From an uncultured Bacteroidales bacterium (GTDB lineage Bacteria; Bacteroidota; Bacteroidia; Bacteroidales; Paludibacteraceae): a stretch of 34,160 bases of DNA. The notes under the pieces are model-generated. The model saw nothing but the letters and a program-made list of their open reading frames with translations, was not told the origin of the DNA and did no database searches. Numbering within the stretch: position 1 is the first letter of the stretch; every line of letters begins with the position of its first letter. Location: NCBI GenBank assembly GCA_946187555.1, contig CAMHQP010000014.1:1-34160 (forward strand), read 5' to 3'. Shown here in pieces: positions 31,333-34,160 of this stretch. The position numbers were made by a program, and so were the translations under genes.

Positions 31333-33305
31333 TGATACCCCGCGAGACCATAGATAGGATACATGCTGCGGCGAAGATAGAAGAGGTCGTAAGCGATTAC
31401 GTCACGTTGCGCAAACGTGGCGCGAACCTTATTGGCCTATGCCCGTTCCACAACGAGAAGACGGGGTCGTTCACCGTCAGTCCGTCCAAAGGTATCTATA
31501 AATGTTTCGGCTGCGGCGCCAGTGGACACGCGATCAAGTTCATCATGGAGATAGAGCAGTGTTCGTTCGTGGAGGCGGTCAAGCAGTTAGGCAAGAAATA
31601 CCACATTGAGGTCGAAGACCGCGAGTTGACCGTGGAGGAGCAGCAAAGGCAAGACAACCGCGAGTCGATGTTCGTGGTGAATGACTTTGCTAATAAATGG
31701 TTTCAGCAGCAACTATGGGACACGCAGGAAGGACAGGTGATAGGCCTCAGTTATTTCCGTGAACGCGGCCTGAGGGATGATATCATTCGCAAGTACCAAC
31801 TCGGCTACTCGCCGGAGAAAGGCAATCCGCTGGCGAAAGAGTTGCAGAAACAGGGCTTCAAAGAGGAGTTTATCACGAATAACGTCGATACGAAGATAGG
31901 TGTCGGTGTAGTAGGCAAGTCCGAAGACGGACGTCTCTATGACCGCTTCCGTGACCGCGTGATCTTCCCGATTTTTACGGTGAGCGGTAAGCCCGTGGCG
32001 TTTGCGGGACGTATCCTCAAGAAGAAAGACAACGTCGGCAAATATGTCAACTCACCCGACTCGATCATCTATTCCAAGACCAACGAGTTATACGGCCTTT
32101 TCCAAGCCAAGCAGTCGATAGCCCGAACGGATATGTGTTACCTCGTGGAGGGACAGATGGACGTCATCTCCATGCATCAATCGGGCATAGAGAACGTCGT
32201 GGCGAGTGGTGGTACAGCCCTCACCAAACCGCAGATCTGGCTCATCAAGCGCTTCACGTCCAATATCACCGTACTCTATGACGGCGATGCGGCGGGTATC
32301 CATGCAGCCCTGCGAGGTATAGACATGTTCCTCGAGGCGGGCTTCAATGTGAAGGTGGTGTTACTGCCCGACGGCGAAGATCCCGACAGCTACGCTCAGA
32401 ACCATGACTCAACGGAGTTCATTCGATATATTGAAGAGCATCAAACGGATTTTATTCGTTTCAAATCGGCACTACTCAGCAAAGCCGCCGGGGACGATCC
32501 CTTCAAACGAGCCGAACTCATCAAAGACATCACAGCGTCGATTGCCATCATTCCGGATATCATTACGCGGCAAGTGTATGTCAAGGACTGCGCCGAACGA
32601 CTGCATATGAGCGAGCAGGTGTTGACCAAAGAGGTCATCAACCTGCGTAAGAAGAAAATGGAAGAGAAGGCGAAGGAAGAGAAGAAAAACGAAGCACCAG
32701 CAGAACCCTACAGCGAGAGCGGTCTTACAGGCGAAGCCGATCATACAGAGGCCCTGACTGGGTCATATAGTGAAACGGTCAAACCGCACAGCGGTTTAGA
32801 GGCAAACTACTATAACCTGATGCAACTTGTCGTGCGTTATGGCGAGCGGCCGATTGAGGTGGACGGCGAGATGTACACCATAGGCGAACTAATCATCTGG
32901 ACACTGGAGAACGATGAGATCCAACCGCCTGTACCGGTCTATCAGACGATGATCGATGAGTACAAAGCGCATTGCAAAGAGGAGGGTTTCAAAGCCGAGC
33001 ATTTCTTCACTTTCCATTCCGATCCGGCTATCAGTTCGATGGCGATCGACATGATCGCTGAGCGCTATCAGTTCGTGAAGACAGAGAGCGATGTGCGTAT
33101 GGGTGAGTTGGTGACACAACTGCTTTTCGAGATCAAACTGACGGTGGTGAACATACAAATAGCGGACTTGGAGCAAGGCCTCAAAGAGGCGCAGGAGAAG
33201 GGCGATGTACAACGGCAGTTTGCATTGCTCAAGCACCAACCCGACTTGCTCGCGATGCGGAATGAACTATGTAAGGTGCTCGGCAACCGAGTAATCAATA
33301 TCTGA
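31332..33305 (+). CDS. dnaG: DNA primase
   Basis: CHC2 zinc finger LCPFHNEKTGSFTVSPSKGIYKCFGCGASG, TOPRIM VEGQMDVISMHQSG / YDGDAAGIHAALRG, GRVIFPIF-type core. Confidence 0.96.
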   Translation: MIPRETIDRIHAAAKIEEVVSDYVTLRKRGANLIGLCPFHNEKTGSFTVSPSKGIYKCFGCGASGHAIKFIMEIEQCSFVEAVKQLGKKYHIEVEDRELTVEEQQRQDNRESMFVVNDFANKWFQQQLWDTQEGQVIGLSYFRERGLRDDIIRKYQLGYSPEKGNPLAKELQKQGFKEEFITNNVDTKIGVGVVGKSEDGRLYDRFRDRVIFPIFTVSGKPVAFAGRILKKKDNVGKYVNSPDSIIYSKTNELYGLFQAKQSIARTDMCYLVEGQMDVISMHQSGIENVVASGGTALTKPQIWLIKRFTSNITVLYDGDAAGIHAALRGIDMFLEAGFNVKVVLLPDGEDPDSYAQNHDSTEFIRYIEEHQTDFIRFKSALLSKAAGDDPFKRAELIKDITASIAIIPDIITRQVYVKDCAERLHMSEQVLTKEVINLRKKKMEEKAKEEKKNEAPAEPYSESGLTGEADHTEALTGSYSETVKPHSGLEANYYNLMQLVVRYGERPIEVDGEMYTIGELIIWTLENDEIQPPVPVYQTMIDEYKAHCKEEGFKAEHFFTFHSDPAISSMAIDMIAERYQFVKTESDVRMGELVTQLLFEIKLTVVNIQIADLEQGLKEAQEKGDVQRQFALLKHQPDLLAMRNELCKVLGNRVINI

Positions 33306-33307
33306 AT

Positions 33308-34087
33308 ATGCTTTTCAATGAAATCGCATATGGCCCGATACACAGCCGGCGTTTAGGCACCAGCTTAGGTATTGAACTTATGCCGCTGGAGCATAAACTG
33401 TGTACGTTCAACTGCGTTTATTGCGAATGCGGTTGGAACGAGAAAGTGGACCATCCGAAGTTACCGACCCGCGAAGAAGTCAAAGCTGCTTTGGAAGAAA
33501 AACTGCGCCAAATGGTAAATGGTACATGTGAAAATGGTAGATGTCTTGATGTCATCACGTTCTCCGGTAATGGTGAACCGACCTTGCACCCGGAATTCCT
33601 GGGCATCATCGAGGATACTATCGCGCTGCGGGATCAATACTGCCCGAAGGCCAAAGTGTCGGTGCTCTCCAACTCTACGCAGTTAGGGCGCCCGGATGTG
33701 GTACAAGCGCTGCGGCTGTGCGATAACCGCATCCTCAAACTCGATGCAGGTACAGACACGATGATGCGGCGCATCGACCTGCCGGTGAATGAACAACTGA
33801 CGGTGGAGACGATCATCGGTTGGCTGCAGCAGTTCGACGGAGATTTCACGTTACAGACCTGTTTCTTGCGTGGCGAGCATAACGGGGAAGTCATCGATAA
33901 TACGACACCCGAAGAGTTGAACGCGTGGTATCAAGCCGTTGATAGACTCCACCCGAAGCAGATCATGATCTATGTCATCGACCGCAAGACGCCGGAAGAA
34001 AACCTTTCTAAGATCTCCCGCAAAGAGATGGAAGCCATTGCTGCGCCGCTGATAGCGAAAGGATATAATGTCTCTATCTCTGCATGA
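33308..34087 (+). CDS. Radical SAM protein (wyosine/Elp3-like short family)
   Basis: CTFNCVYCECGW cluster motif, DVITFSGNGEPTLHPEF, VLSNSTQL. Confidence 0.88.
   Translation: MLFNEIAYGPIHSRRLGTSLGIELMPLEHKLCTFNCVYCECGWNEKVDHPKLPTREEVKAALEEKLRQMVNGTCENGRCLDVITFSGNGEPTLHPEFLGIIEDTIALRDQYCPKAKVSVLSNSTQLGRPDVVQALRLCDNRILKLDAGTDTMMRRIDLPVNEQLTVETIIGWLQQFDGDFTLQTCFLRGEHNGEVIDNTTPEELNAWYQAVDRLHPKQIMIYVIDRKTPEENLSKISRKEMEAIAAPLIAKGYNVSISA
33510..33544 (+). repeat. In-frame heptamer array inside radical SAM gene: AAATGGT/AAATGGT/ACATGTG/AAAATGG/TAGATGT
   Basis: Read directly; encodes QMVNGTCENGRC just before LDVITFSGNGEPT. Confidence 0.75.
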
Positions 34088-34160
34088 AAATTCTCGTTGC
34101 GCCTTTGAACTGGGGACTCGGTCATGCGAGTCGTTGTGTGCCGCTTGTTCAGCGTCTGTT
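34084..34160 (+). CDS. Glycosyltransferase-like protein, 5' fragment only
   Basis: ATGA overlap start; MKILVAPLNWGLGHASRCVPLVQRL resembles MurG/GT28-like N-terminus. Confidence 0.65.
   Translation, partial: MKILVAPLNWGLGHASRCVPLVQRL

Noticed and set aside
32783-32800. AAACCGcacagCGGTTT inverted repeat and TACAG words in the dnaG linker
   Set aside because: Short stem in a poorly conserved coding linker; the TACAG spacing (17, 18, 22) is irregular, so not counted as an array.

Overview
A dense chromosomal segment that looks like Bacteroidales/Bacteroidota, judged from TAnnTTTG -7 boxes, an Rnf operon, a DPP III with an HECVGH motif, a BspA-type LRR protein, and short intergenic gaps. It carries about 26 mostly housekeeping genes: MFS transporter (partial), PspC, aroC, PCMD-like, GT2, DUF3467, nucleoside phosphorylase, DPP III, an AroA::GT2 fusion, DUF3089, a BspA-like LRR protein, rseC-rnfBCDGEA, ftsK, lolA-like, trxB, pcrA/uvrD, two half-size ChrA, udk, a PpiC/SurA-LptA-like envelope cluster, dnaG, radical SAM, and a GT (partial). 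I found no rRNA, tRNA, CRISPR array or transposase. Four signals are not explained by ordinary annotation. (1) About 14 short quasi-tandem 'word' arrays (period 7, 8, 9 or 11 nt, about 3-10 units) sit at gene junctions and also in frame inside ftsK, lolA, trxB, pcrA, the SurA-like gene and the radical-SAM gene. Two neighbouring unrelated genes share a 27-nt array segment (26/27 identical) that encodes the same peptide, TGNPSPVT. (2) An EPSP synthase domain with apparent internal deletions but retained active-site motifs is fused to a GT2 domain lacking its N-terminal nucleotide-binding half. (3) A perfect palindrome, TTGCATATATGCAA, lies exactly 9 nt from a TAnnTTTG box on each side at two divergent gene pairs, with a degenerate third copy. 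(4) RnfB is only 135 aa and lacks the usual C-terminal ferredoxin domains, and AroC is also compact. Family assignments and expected lengths come from memory of the families; no searches were run.
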